A program made the translations under genes and the position numbers. From contig OY751495.1 of the NCBI GenBank assembly GCA_963565915.1, forward strand, positions 2,356,001 to 2,420,000: a stretch of 64,000 nt of DNA, given 5' to 3'. Shown here in pieces: positions 42,744 through 54,457 of the stretch. Origin of the DNA: Entoloma clypeatum. Lineage: Eukaryota; Basidiomycota; Agaricomycetes; Agaricales; Entolomataceae. The notes under the pieces were generated by a model. The model searched no databases, was not told where the DNA came from, and saw only the letters and a program-made list of their open reading frames with translations. Every line of letters starts with the position of its first letter. Within the stretch, counting starts at the first letter, position 1.

Positions 42744-43296
42744 AGTGCCGGCGATGAACAGGTTTCAACTGACCCCCTGGAACATCATCATATAGGCAAA
42801 ATGGAAAATCACCCTCAACACATCGGCTTGTTTCTAGAGATGTACGCTGGTGATCCTGCCATGAAGGTTAGTCTACTATTACATGGTGCAACAAGTCTTA
42901 TGCCAATCATCATGTAGGACTTCTTGCTCAACCTGAAATGACACTTAGCACCTCGTTTGAGTCATACCCTCAGAGAAGAACATGGGGCTCTCGCGAACGT
43001 CACTTTTTCCGAAGGTCTTGACCTCAATGAGATGTATTTCAATAAAGATATGATGTACCAACACTGGGTCATGAGGGTCAACTATACATTGTACAATGTG
43101 CAGCATAATCAAGATACAATAAGCCCTCGCACTGATCATCAGGACATATTACTTCCATTGCAAAATGGCAATGAGCACGAAATTTCACTACACACATGTA
43201 CTCGGCATCTACCATGCCAACATTATTTATGGGGCATTGCATATGGAAAATGGGGATATACTGCTCATTGCATGGAATTTATCTGGGTTTGATGGT
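42744..43296 (+). pseudogene. Transposon-type gene fragment, N-terminal side of the inversion breakpoint
   Basis: The frame DPLEHHHIGKMENHPQHIGLF...AGDPAMK is spliced by a 51-nt intron (42867-42917, GTTAGT...TAG) to DFLLNLK. It then carries FSEGLDLNEMYFNKDMMYQH and VMRVNYTLYNVQHNQDTISPRT, and after frame changes YTHVLGIYHANIIYG and MEFIWV*WFE. The TGA at 43290 replaces the Arg expected in MEFLWVRWF (CGA to TGA). A TGA near 42935 is similar. The C-terminal half is at 29329-28653 on the other strand. These motifs recur at the C-termini of basidiomycete transposon-type proteins (Plavaka/KDZ neighbourhood, from memory). Confidence 0.6.
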
Positions 43297-43300
43297 TTGA

Positions 43301-43749
43301 GACCCATTCCTGACGCTTGGTCGTCTCTCTCCACCGCCCTCTTCCAGGTCTACGACGCCGATGACTTCACATGGCAGGCCGTCGCCGACAGCATCGTATC
43401 GGAGTACAGGCGCAAGTATGCGATTGGGTCTACTCGGGCGTCCAACGAGCAGGCCCGGAAAATCTCCGGGACCAAGCGAAAGGGGCAAGACCCCAAATGG
43501 GAAAAGCAGACAGTGCCGAGTACCTCGCGAAACAACACTGACGAGCAGACTAACTTGACCGACCCGAGTACCGCTTCTGAAAAGAAGAAGGGAAAAGGAC
43601 GCTGGCGCAACCAGAAGAAACGCGCCAACAACGCGGACAACGAGTCCGACTGCACCGAGGAGATGGTCGAATTCCTTGTCCCCTTCCTCCTCGTCAACGT
43701 GCCCCTTGCCCTCTCCCTCCTCATCATGCACCTACCTTCACCACTGTAA
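43301..43749 (+). pseudogene. Copia gag, C-terminal part
   Basis: It begins RPIPDAWSSLSTALFQV, continuing ...MQAMILASA from 29330, then VADSIVSEYRRKYAIG and a Lys/Arg-rich tail (KKKGKGRWRNQKKR). No CCHC knuckle is seen. It ends TAA at 43749, with pol in another frame overlapping its end. Confidence 0.75.
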
Positions 43750-43796
43750 CGGGCCGCGGGAAAACTACAAGTACCACGCAACCTGAGTCAGAGAAA

Positions 43797-46700
43797 ATGC
43801 AGTCACTCCTGCAACGCATGAACCCGCCTCCTTCTCAGTACACCGGGCTTCCCTCTGGAAAGCCATCTGTGTGGAAAAAGAACGAGAGGGTGCGAAGACT
43901 TGCCCGAGAAATCGGTGCTCAACCCTCTGGGTCAAACCTCCGTATCTTAGATACCATCATTCCTGACATCGACGAAAGGCCGGCTAAACAGCGTCGCGTA
44001 GCCCCGTCGATAGAAGAATCGCTGAAGATGATGGACATTGACCAGGAACGGATGGGGCCGGATGTGTTTGAGGATGAGATAGAACTTGACGGTTCGTCGA
44101 AACCCTTTCTTGAACCTTATCAATTGCGGAATGCTAATAATACCTCTCAACAGACGTATAATATATTAGCCAGTACCAGTACAGAGTGCGTAGATCACAT
44201 TAGCAGTGATCTACATAAAAAATATATTAAACATTTCGCCTCTTGTACACATTGTAAGGAAAAAGAACGCGCACAATGGATATTAGACTCCGGCGCCTCT
44301 TTACACTTCACCTATGAGTTTAAGGACTTTGCATATTATAGACCTCTCACGGTCAAGCGATTTGTCCAAACTGCAGCCAAAGGGAAGAAACTGGAAATAC
44401 TCAGAGTTGGGGCCGTTCCAGTACGGCACACCCTAAATGGGGAAGTTAAAACCCACCTTCTCAGACCGGTGTTCTACATCCCGGACATGGACACACGCCT
44501 ATTGTCCCTAGGCGTCTTCCTTAACCATGGTTACAAAGTAGACGGGACTTGTGGAGAAATCAACATCTCCAAAGGGCTGAGCAAAATCCAGTTCTCGCCC
44601 CACATCCTTGGTCAAACCATTTACTGGTTAGACACTGAAATACGCTATGATCAGATCCATGCGATCTCAAGCGAAATCACTGTCGAAACATGGCACAAGC
44701 GCCTTGGTCACCCAAATGATCAAGCACTCCGAAAGATTCCCACCAGTACCAAAGGGGTACCTGAGACACTAGTACGTGAGAAATCACAGGAAAATTGCAC
44801 AGGGTGCCTCAAAGGGAAAATGCCGAATCAGTCATATCCCAATTCGATGACAAGGGCAACAAAAACCTTTGATCTGATCCATTCCGATCTCAAACAGATA
44901 TCCACGGCATCATACCACAAATATAAATATTTCCTTACATTTTTGGACGACTTTTCATCCCACGTCTGGGTCGTCTTGCTTAGGAAGAAGTCAGATGCCA
45001 TCACGGCACTACAACAATTCCTTGCGATGATCCAGAATCAATTCGCCGCCACCCCTAAGAAATGGCAAGTTGATGGAGGTGGAGAGTTCAACGAATACAA
45101 GGATGTACTTGCCAATCATGGAATTCTGGTCAACATCACGCTCCCGTATCAGCACCAGCAGAACGGTAGAGCAGAACAGATAAATCGAACCCTGTGGGAG
45201 AAATCTCAGGCCTTGCGCTTCGACGCGTGCTTACCCCCTATGTGGTGGGAATTCTGTTTGGAACATGCAGCTTTTCTCTACAACAGAACCCCCATGCAGC
45301 GTCTCGAATGGAATACCCCTTACTTCAGGGTGACTAATGAGATCCCTGATATGTCAAGCATCAGAGTCTTCGGATGTCAGGCATATGTATATATCCCAAA
45401 GGAAAAACGTAGAAATTCCCTGGAGTCTAGATCTCGATTGATGATTTATCTCGGATCAAAGCCAGGGGTCAAAGGATACCGATTCATGGATCCTGAGACT
45501 AATACAATTTTCATGGGTGGGAAAGCTATCTTTGATGAAAGCAAGTACCCAAGATGCCACATCGACCCTTTGCCAGAAAGCCATCCAGAAATGGAAAACC
45601 CAGAACCGGCTGATGAGTTTGAGGACCTCATCCCCGGAAACGATGACAATGACAGTCATTTCGAAAAACCTCACGACCCTGTTCCCACTGGACAGGATCA
45701 CCCTGAATCAGACAATGATTTGCCGCGTAGCGAGCCCGATGACGAGCCATGAGTACCCACTCCAGAGCCCGAGCAAGTACCAGATCGACCGATCAGGGAA
45801 CGACGAGTTCGGAGAATGCCAGACAGCATCTATGGGGAAGACACCCCTGCTTCTGATCTTGAAAAAATGGATCGAAGATGTAGATTGGGCGGTCAAACGG
45901 CATGGATGAACGATCTCCTGATGGAGGCAATCTCCATCCAAGTAGGCATCATCGAAATGTCACACAAAGACATATACTCTCTTCCGAACAAAGAAGATTG
46001 GTATGCGGCAGAACGAAAAGAGCTAGACATGCTCAAAAGCCGCGGGGTGATCATGGAGTTAGTACCCCTACCTACAGGGAGGAAAGCTCTAAGGAACAAA
46101 TGGGTTTACAACGAAAAATCTGACGGGTGTCTGAAAGCGCGCCTGGTTGCAAAAGGCTTCTCACAGGTAGAAGGGATCGATTTCGATCAGATCTTCTCAC
46201 CAGTAGTGAGGTACGAGACCGTCCGACTGATTTTGGCATTGACAGCCCTTGAAGGGTGGTTCATGACACTCTTGGACGTCTCAGCAGCCTTCCTCTATGG
46301 AACACTCCGTGAGGTAATTTACATGCGACAGCCTGAGGGCTACATAGTAAAAGGGAAAGAAAACCTCGTGTACCGACTATACAAAGCCCTATACGGACTC
46401 AAGCAGGCCGCATTAGCCTGGTGGAGGGAACTCGATTCCTCCATGAAAAAGCTCGGCTTTGTCCGGCTTCACTCCGATGTGGGAGTTTTTATTCACACAA
46501 GTACCAAAGGGGAAACTGTTATCGCCGTCATTTATGTCGATGACTCTGCTTTTCTCGGCACAAACCGGGAATACACGCTGGAAAAGAAGAAGGCCTTCAT
46601 GACAACATGGGAATGTAGGGACCTAGGCCATCTAGTCCCTGATGGGGAACCAAAAGAATTTCTCTCTATCCAAATAAGGCAACGTGGGAAGAGGATCTTC

Positions 46701-47498
46701 ATTGATCAAGTACCCTACCTTGAGAAAATTCTCGCACGAATGGGGATGAGCGAATCTAATGCCACCCATACCCCACTCTCGACGGGCTACAAACCCATGA
46801 AGTCTGAAGATGAACCCAATGCGGAACTCAGATCCAAGTACCAATCCGTCATCGGATCATTATTGTACTTAATGATCGGGACAAGACCCGACATTTGTTT
46901 CGCCGTGATCAAAATGTCCCAATTTTCCGCAAACCCTACCAAACGCCATTTAGAAGTGGCAAGGGATATTTGCAGGTATTTGAAGGCAACAAAAAATTAC
47001 GCGATCATGTACGATGGTGATTCTGGGAAAGGAATCTACGCATTCACAGACTCCGATTGGGCGTCAGACGAAAACACCAGGAAGTCCACCACTGGTTACT
47101 TCGTATCGCTGGCATCTGGAGCAGTAACATGGGTTTCATCGGCGCAAAAAACCATTGCCCTCTCTTCCACGGAAGCAGAATACATGGTGCTATCAGATTG
47201 CAGTCGCGCAGTGACATGGCTTAGAAGCATGCTTGCCGAACTTGGGATGCAGATCAGATCAGTCCCGATCTATGGAGATAACAATGGCTCCGTCTTTATC
47301 GCATCCAACCCTGTAACTGAAAAGCGGTCCAAGCACATTGATGTGCGATTCCACTTCGTCAGAGAAAAAGTATCCGAAGGCATCATTACGGTCAAATTCA
47401 TCGAAGGAGTGAATAACCCTGCAGACCTTTTAACTAAGAATCTGGGGAAAGTCCTCTTTAGCAAGTTTATCCCGTACTTCGGATTACTTAAAAACTAG
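43797..47498 (+). pseudogene. Copia pol (protease, integrase, RT, RNase H), one in-frame TGA
   Basis: Order: aspartic protease LDSGASLHFTY (about 44286), GAG-pre-integrase WHKRLGHPNDQAL with CTGCLKGKM (about 44690-44820), integrase core with THSDL-type IHSDLKQ, DGGGEFNEY and ENxR-type HQQNGRAEQINRTLWEK, the GYR-type tail, then RT with KARLVAKGFSQVEGIDF, LDVSAAFLYG and YVDDSAFLG (about 46540), and RNase H with FTDSDWASDENTRKSTTGY and SSTEAEYM, ending KHIDVRFHFVREK. A single TGA at 45750-45752 separates integrase from RT in the same frame. A plausible origin is CGA. Frame upstream of 43797 is also open. Confidence 0.93.
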
Positions 47499-47565
47499 AC
47501 GAAAAAGAGTACCTATATGGGAAAAAGTAAGATGTATTTAGAAGTATGTACTAAATATGGGGGGG

Positions 47566-47875
47566 TGTTGAAACTTTTCCATCACGTAGATTAGATTAGA
47601 TTAGATTATATCATGTGACCTTTACACATCTTTGATTACATACTTATTTGGTTGGTACAAACAGTAGTACGGTATATAAGACCAGGAAACTGTCAATATC
47701 AACAAGTTGTCTCTTGACTCTTAACCAGCTCCATCGCTCTCACCAGCCTCAACCACTCTCACTAGCCTTACCCCCTCCAAACCATGTAAGTGACCATAGC
47801 GGTATCGTAGAGTACTTCCACTGTAGCTATGTTGCTCAGTACACCTGTGGCTAGCGCCCAGGTGGAACTTCAACA
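47566..47875 (+). repeat. 3' LTR of the Copia element
   Basis: 310 bp. It equals the 291-bp LTR at 30256-30546 plus a 19-bp ACCAGCCTCAACCACTCTC-type duplication. Confidence 0.94.
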
Positions 47876-48700
47876 CAATCTTGTCACCTCGTCCTGCAGC
47901 CTGTCTGATTCTTTCAAGCGCATCGCAGATGCCTCCTCCATTTTCTGCATACATTGCTCTGCGCGCTGTGTGGTCTCCATCGCCTCCTTTTCCAGGCTCT
48001 CTGATTCTTGCAGTCTCATCTCCACAAGGCAAATGTACTGCAATATCACATGTCACCACAAGAAGCACTAATAGAAACAATGACAGAAGGCATACCTGCA
48101 CTCTCTCCCAAAGGTCCTTGCATATCTTATCCCCCAATTCCTCCCTGTCTTGTACATCCTTCTTCAGCTCATCAATGTGATTATTGAGAAGAGTAGTCCC
48201 TTTGACCATGTCAAGTTCAGTAGCTCGGCAGCGCTGCTTTGCAGCTTTAGCCCGCTCTTCTGTGTCGCGAATTTGTGCATTGGCTTCTTGAAGCTGCTGT
48301 TGTTCCAACACCATCGTCGCCACTCCTTCCCCCTCTGCTTGCCTGCAGATATCTTTGACCATGCCATCACGCCTTTCCAACTGCATGTCCTTTAGCTAGG
48401 GTAATAAAGCTTGACCTGGACATACACACCTCTGCTTGTAACATCAAGATATCTTCATCTCGGTGAGCCAGCTCTGCAGCTGTCTTGTAGCCTGGCTGTT
48501 TGATAAGCTTGACTTTGCTGCTAGGACGAGCCTCTGGAGAAGATTCTTGGCAACGTGAGTGCTTGCAGCATGCCAATTGCATGGCCGCCACCTAGTTAGC
48601 ATGAATTGGCTGGTTTTCTCATGGCAGGGTTGATGTAGAAGTCGGGAAACCCAAACTTCCTCCATCAGGAATAGATGTAATCAGGGGCGGAGCAGTTGAA
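47876..48700 (-). pseudogene. Coiled-coil host gene, upstream exons, cut by the Copia element
   Basis: Minus-strand exons: a Pro/Ser/Thr-rich start near 48700 (PVEAPSTAPPLITSIP), a part with AAMQLACCKHSR...AAELAHRDEDILMLQAE (48591-48430), a possible short intron, the coiled-coil exon 48392-48096 (LEQQQLQEANAQIRDTEERAKA), a clear 58-nt intron 48095-48038 (GTATGC...TTGCAG), and the exon 48037-47876 (EMRLQESESLEKEAMETTQ ... DRLQDEVTRL). The last exon continues in frame at 30547 after the inversion and Copia insertion are undone. Function unknown; the length and coils suggest a structural or scaffold-type protein. Confidence 0.68.
48038..48095 (-). other. Intron of the coiled-coil gene
   Basis: 58 nt, GTATGCC at the 5' end and ATATTGCAG at the 3' end. 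The frame is kept across it (WERVQ then YICLVEM). Confidence 0.8.
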
Positions 48701-48819
48701 GGGGCCTCGACGGGCATCTCCGGGCGTATCAACCTGGGAGAGTGCATAGAATATGAGCTCAGGCGCAAATCAGCCCAGAGTGTATGGGAAGCGGCCCACC
48801 ACTTTTGGTCTATGAGCGT

Positions 48820-49081
48820 CGTGTTATTATGATTGCTCTTATCTTATCCTATTATCTGATCTCATCTTTATCTTATCTCTTTATCTTATCTCATCTTATC
48901 TGTCATGTAGCATGTTTCTCAACATTGGAAAATGTCGGATGTGTCAGATGAGTCAGAGCGGAGTAGCGGATGAGCGAATGCGACAAGTCCGACATCTTGC
49001 AGAAAGGACCTGGCTTCAACTTATGTGTTGCGCCCCATTCTTTGACGTGGTCCTAGATTTTGGATTGGCAGATGTTGCCAG
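48820..49081. repeat. Decayed LTR-like remnant
   Basis: It begins TGTTATTATGATTGC followed by CTTATCTTATC repeats, like the left ends of the A-family LTRs, then a GATGAGTC-rich stretch. It is broken by the MITE at 49082. No ends can be fixed. Confidence 0.4.
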
Positions 49082-49386
49082 TAGTGTTTAAAGGTCCGGT
49101 TTTTTTGTTTTTGTGAATATCTCAACAACTACTGGATGGAATTTCATTATCCAAGAGATGACCCCCATTTATTTTAGCTGCCATTTGCTTTTATGACATG
49201 TTGAAATATCTCAACAATGGCTGGGCAGAATCTTTTTATCCAAGAGAAGACTCCCCGGTTTTCTATGTCCTCCATCTGCCCAGATATTTCGGTAATTTTC
49301 AGTGATTTTATCTGGATTTCTGAAGCCATTCTTTAAAAAGGATAAACCACAAAAAACCAAGAAGTGGACCGGACTTTTAAACACTA
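49082..49386. mobile_element. hAT-type MITE, short related form
   Basis: 305 bp with terminal repeats TAGTGTTTAAAGGTCCGG and CCGGACTTTTAAACACTA. It belongs to the same superfamily as the long elements at 8230 and 55779 rather than to the 0.5-kb MITE. GATGTTG occurs on both sides, but an exact 8-bp duplication is not clear. Confidence 0.72.
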
Positions 49387-49725
49387 GATGTTGGAGGTTG
49401 AGAGGAGCGGATGTGTGGAGTGGATGTGCAGAGGTGTAGATGTGAGAAGGAGGATGAGGATGAAAGGCAAAGGAATAGATTGGTGAGACATATGGCAACA
49501 TATAGTGACATATAACATTCGAACTGAGGAACTATGACAGAATTTGTACTACTTATAGTAAACCAGAAGTGGGTCAGTAACTACTATAGATAAGGTGTGG
49601 ATGTCGGAGTTACTCATCGGAGCAATCAGAGTACGGAGAGGAGCAAATGCAAAATCAACATCAAGATGTCTACTTGTCAGTATAATCAGAATGTTATGTT
49701 GGATGTGTTGGATGTATGAATTGCA
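49387..49725. other. Remnant region with an inverted family-C LTR scrap
   Basis: ATTCGAACTGAGGAACTA at 49517-49534 is the reverse complement of the start region of the element C LTR (TAGTTCCTCAGTTCGAAT). GGAG-rich sequence around it fits a decayed reverse LTR. No gene is seen. Confidence 0.4.
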
Positions 49726-50046
49726 TGGTTATGACATTATCCTATCTCTTGATCTTATCCTATCTTATCTGGAACCTTTATCTTATCCTACCTCATGTTA
49801 GACACATGTTATCCTAGAACAGTCTTATTTACTGTGCATTACTGTGCACCTCATTTATGCCTCATTGTATTTACATATATAAGTAGCCTACTTTCGTTTG
49901 TATTCTGTAGCTTGTTCTCTTGAGATCTAATGTGGGTCAATAGTCAGCATTGCTCCTTTGTCTTGATGGCATCGTATCACCTCTCCTTGCACGTTTTATG
50001 TTCGGGCCTGTGGATGTAGTTGTCAGACTCACATGTCACCTCAACA
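49726..50046 (+). repeat. Solo LTR related to element A
   Basis: It has TTATGACATT and CTTATC repeats at the left, ATATATAAG followed by AGCTTGTTCTCTTGAG at the same spacing as in A, and ends CACCTCAACA. The flanks do not give a clean duplication. Confidence 0.7.
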
Positions 50047-50094
50047 TGTCATGTGAGATTTCAGTTGGGTCCATTGACATTCAACACACCTGGC

Positions 50095-50552
50095 TGTTAT
50101 GGATTCGCTATCCATGGCATTGATCGCTCAGACAAGATACAAGACATAGAGGCCTTATCTGATTAATGGCCAGTTTCATCTTATCTATTGGTTTCATGCT
50201 TACTATTCACTTTTACATCATTCGGGCCCCGGCCTCCGCTTACTCACTACAGTATGGTCATCGTTACCATATCTAGATGGTTACTCTCACACATCCTTGA
50301 CATCGTGTTACTTATTGGACTATACTTAGATACACTGACTCACGCCGCAGCAGTTACCATAGACACCTACTCCGGGTCCGCTTCTGGAGTCAGACCGGAA
50401 CCGCTCTAGAGTCATCTAGATGACTCGACCTTCTAGTATATATAGGGTACATACATTGCATGTATTCCCCAGATCTAGCAATCACCTTGGTATCCGCCTT
50501 TGCTACTTAAGCCTCTCTGCCTAAGCATTGCATGGGTTTGTCAACCATAACA
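50095..50552 (+). repeat. Solo LTR, diverged relative of the G/B family
   Basis: 458 bp, TGTTATGGATTC to CAACCATAACA, with a perfect 5-bp duplication CTGGC (50090-50094 and 50553-50557). It keeps TATATATA and, about 33 nt on, AGATCTAGCAATC, corresponding to AGATTTAGCAATC of element G. Confidence 0.9.
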
Positions 50553-50943
50553 CTGGCCAGACTCAATGTTTTTCACCGGCCCAGCTGACCAATTCTGCAT
50601 GCCATCTGTTCCCGGCATAGAGAAACTAGAATCCAAAGGCGCCGGCCTACCAGGCTCTGCCTTCAATGTTGGCAATTGATTAGCTCTCAGCTCCAACAAG
50701 CACTACCTCTCCTACCTCTCTTAGGAGATCCTTTTTGTCGTGATTCGCTCTGGCGCCGACCCAAGTGATGATACTTTGCATGTTGGTGTAAATGTTTAAT
50801 GACAAGAGTTTGACAATGGGAGTTTACCTTGACTCATGAAGTTTGATGCTGACCCCTTGTATACACTTGGTGCATAATGTAATCCATTTTGGATCGGCAT
50901 TTTTGCGCCCCTCTAAATGCCTGATCATATTCAGAGCTGGAGC
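50553..50943. other. No feature recognised
   Basis: Between a solo LTR and a partial MITE. Exon-like motifs are absent. Confidence 0.45.
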
Positions 50944-51264
50944 TAGTGTTTTGAAGTCCAGTCTCAAAGACCTAGAACTGAACCAGAACCAGACTGGTAA
51001 AGACTGGTGAGAGACTGGACTGCAGTCTCAAGTTTCAGATTTTTCAGGATTGACCAGTCTCAGGTTCTTCAAATTTTGGAAAAAAAGAAGACTGGTTCAA
51101 CACCAGTCTTGATTTGAGACTCAAAAAATGTAAACTGGTCATAGGTTCACACAGGTTCATATAGGTTCACATGGATTTTGTTCATCAAAGTGTCTATAAA
51201 ATGTTTTGAAATGTGTTATAAATGATATTTTGAAACAGTTTTAATAAATTGGAAATAATCAGTT
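50944..51264. mobile_element. hAT-type MITE, partial copy 4
   Basis: It starts TAGTGTTTTGAAGTCC and matches the complete copies as far as AAATAATCAGTT, then stops. The last 170 bp or so are missing. Confidence 0.88.
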
Positions 51265-53475
51265 GGTGTGCTCTTCATGGCAGCTAATATGCTTCCCGGA
51301 TGAGAGTGAACCGGGGAGTGAAAATTCATGACTTACATGTGCAAAGCTCAAGCTACAAACCAAATCTCTGGGAAACCCAGAAGATTGCTCCTCAACCCGC
51401 TAATGGTACGAATGGTAAGCACCAAACATATGTTGAATCTCTGGAAAACCCAGGAGATTGCAATCTGTCAATGGTGCACAAGTGTCAAATGCTGATGGGT
51501 GTGATGAGTCATTGTCTGATTTGGAAGTCTCACACAATACTCAATCAGGCAGTAAGTAACATTCTCAATCAGCAACTCATACAATGTTATTGTGCTGTTC
51601 TCGGATTTTCTGACAGAAATAAACCTCTTGGCTTGATGACGGAGACCTGCCTGGGATGACCAAAAGCCAGTATTTGTTCACTGGGGACACGGATTTGCTC
51701 TCATGTAAAAAATATAGATTTCTCCTGTGAAAATGATGATGGATGAGATGTTACTTTTTACAGAAAGGATAAAATGTGTTCTGAAGAAGGTGGAATGTCT
51801 TCCGGAAAAACCAGTTAGTTTCATGGAAGGTACCTGCATTTTCTGTGAAAATATACATGTCCGCCGTGAAAATGAGTCCATCTGCTGGGAAACAGTAGTG
51901 AGGAAGCTTTCCAGGGACCTCGCTGATTTTGCCAAGAAACTACATATGCCATTTCCAGGAAACACTCCATCTTTTCCAAAAAATATTATGCCTTCTCCAG
52001 AAAACATTCCACTTTTTCCAATGAAAGGCCAAATTCCATCCAAAACGCGATCCAGCCCTGTCTGTTGGGTGACCGAACCGCAATGTGGCTGAACTTAAGT
52101 GTAGAACTACTCGCGTAATGCATTTCTGCATCCCTGAGGTTAATTATCCCACCTGAAACATGTCACCCCCACACATGATGAATTGTGCTCTGAATATAAT
52201 CAAACACTCAAAGGAACACAAATTACATTACACACCAAATGTGTTCCTGCACACAAAAACAATAGGCACATTGTGCTTGGGCTCTGCACTTAATAAATGC
52301 AGATCCAAAAATGGATTACATTGCACACCAAATGTGTTCCTGCCCATGAGAACAATAGGCATGTTGTCAGCTCCAGAAGCTTTGATGTCTAAGGTTGCTG
52401 AGGTAGGGACGATCTTTACATGGTGGCACATCCCTTCTCATTTTGAAATCCGTCTTGGATAGGGCTTTCTAAGCATCACTTCCTCAATACTAGAGCATCA
52501 CCAAATGCATGCTAACACTATGACGCCCTCATTCAGGTCGTTGATCAGGGTGATCATATTCTGTTGCCCTCTGGATTAAGCCCTTTTATGCCTGGTGCAT
52601 TGCACAATCAAGCAACGGAGTTCAGCCAGGGGATGTCAATAATTGGGGATGTGAATGATCTGTGGAGGCAGTCGGAGTCTGTCAACAGTGTTGAGATGGA
52701 ATTCACTGAGGTCGCTTGATTGTGGATGATTGACATCACCAGTAGGCTATGTACATTAAAGTCTACCACAATTCCCAGCAACAACACATGATGGGCAAGC
52801 TTGCCGAACGATAGCTTGAAGGCTATCTGTCACTGCTACTGGTTATGCTGACATTGTCATCTCAAATGGCATGGATTGGGGCGATGCCTCATTCTTTCCA
52901 ATTCAACTCAGCACGACTGATTGGCTGACTAGTAATTATCAATCGACACTATGTTGATGTTTGCATTTCAACTCTAATCTTGTTCGCGGGTTGCTATCCC
53001 AACCCTTGTCCCTTCACCCTCAGGTTTCCTTGCAGTTGGTCTCCTTATTCTTGCTTGACCTTGTTCTACTTTAGTGACAATGATCCAAAGTTTAAATAAT
53101 CTTCTGCTGCCTTGGAATGTTCTCTTTATCCCTCGTCTACTGGGTTTTTCCAGAAACAACTCATCTCAATGCCAATGGCAACTTGTTGGTGTACCACCTA
53201 CAGGTGTGGCAATGCTGGAGGCAAGAAACTCGGCATTCAAACTGTGCGCAATCACAGCATCAGAGATGCCAGTCATTAACTCATTGCTGTGTCTCAGCAT
53301 GCACTTGATGCCCAGGATGCTGAGTTGCCAGCTACATAGTGTCCTTAACCCTGAACAATAATGTATCCATTGCTCCCACTAACCTTGGTTCTCGAATATG
53401 GGGCTGCCCCAACGGCTCATCCAGCGTCAGTTTTCCTGGGAAAGAGATACTGCCCTGTTGCGGTTGCTGCCTAAC
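51265..53475. other. Unassigned region with short degenerate repeats
   Basis: 51690-52060 contains imperfect repeats of about 30 bp around CCAGAAAACATTCCA/TTTTCC. 52225-52275 and 52316-52366 are a direct repeat (CACCAAATGTGTTCCTGC) 91 bp apart. The rest holds short frames with no recognised motif. Confidence 0.45.
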
Positions 53476-53973
53476 TAGTGTTTGAAAGTCCAGTCCAGTC
53501 CGGTTTTTTGCCCAAAAAATTAAGAACCTAGAACCAAGACTGGTTGAGTGGTTTCTCCAAAAAACTAAAACCAGGACTGGACTGGTCAAAGACTGGTGAA
53601 CCAGTCTTTCCTTTCTCAAAAAAGGAAACCAGGACTGGTTTGAACTGGTTTAAACTGATTATTCCCAATTTATTAAAACTGTTTCAAAATATCATTTATA
53701 ACACATTTCAAAACATCTTATAGAAGCTTTGATGAACAAAATCTATATGAACCTATATGAACCTGTGTGAACCTATGACCAGTTTACATTTTTTGAGTCT
53801 CAAATCAAGACTGGTGTTGAACCAGTCTTCTTTTTTTCCAAAATTTGAAGAACCTGAGACTGGTCAATCCTCAAAAATCTGAAACTTGAGACTGCAGTCC
53901 AGTCTCTCACCAGTCTTTACCAGTCTGGTTCTGGTCCAGTTCTAGGTCTTTGAGACTGGACTTCAAAACACTA
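53476..53973. mobile_element. hAT-type MITE, copy 5 (complete, reverse orientation)
   Basis: 498 bp, TAGTGTTTGAAAGTCC to CTTCAAAACACTA. The 8-bp flanks TGCCTAAC and CAAATACG do not match. Confidence 0.88.
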
Positions 53974-54457
53974 CAAATACGTGAAATGCTAACACAGCCT
54001 TACAATGTAAGTGCTTGCTTCAGACCACACAATACCTATTGTGAGTGATAGCCTGATCTTTTGCAGATGACCGTTGTTTTTTGCCTGCGACTGCGGGTCG
54101 CAGATATAATCATTTCCATGTTTCGCAGATGACTGTTCTTTTTCATCTGCAACTGTGGATTGAGTTCGCCCTTGGATTGCTCTCCGAGATTCATGACAAG
54201 TGTTCATCAACTGCCAATTGGGGATCATGTCAATCAAAAGGTGTCTACCTCCCCTCACCTCCCATCGTCAGCTGACGACATGAACACATCACGCGAATAT
54301 TTCAGAGATAATTGAAAAGTGGCATTAGTGCTCTTCTGTTGAAAGTTGTGCAATTTTTTAAGATGGCATCTGTGTGTCGCTCATTTTAATTGAATGTCTG
54401 GAATCGTGTTTATTTTATTCTATTTTTAAATTAGCTGTGTTGGGATAAAATCATTTA
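53974..54457. other. Flank of the Helitron helicase, no gene seen
   Basis: It contains two imperfect GCAGATGACYGTT repeats near 54063 and 54122. The 3' end of the Helitron (CTRR with a hairpin) would be expected hereabouts but I cannot place it. Confidence 0.4.

Larger units (their letters stand above)
29330..43300. other. Inverted segment of about 14 kb
   Basis: Flipping 29330-43297 rejoins three broken units: a Copia element, a coiled-coil ORF, and a transposon-type gene. Both junctions share the tetranucleotide TTGA. Breakpoints lie in the Copia gag and in the transposon-type gene. It could be a real rearrangement or a mis-oriented contig piece. Confidence 0.88.
43301..47875 (+). mobile_element. 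Ty1/Copia element D/E, 3' part (gag C-terminus, pol, LTR)
   Basis: It starts abruptly inside gag at the inversion breakpoint, then carries protease, integrase, RT and RNase H in Copia order, a G-run purine tract (47559-47565) and the 3' LTR. Target duplication CAATC at 47876-47880. Confidence 0.94.
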
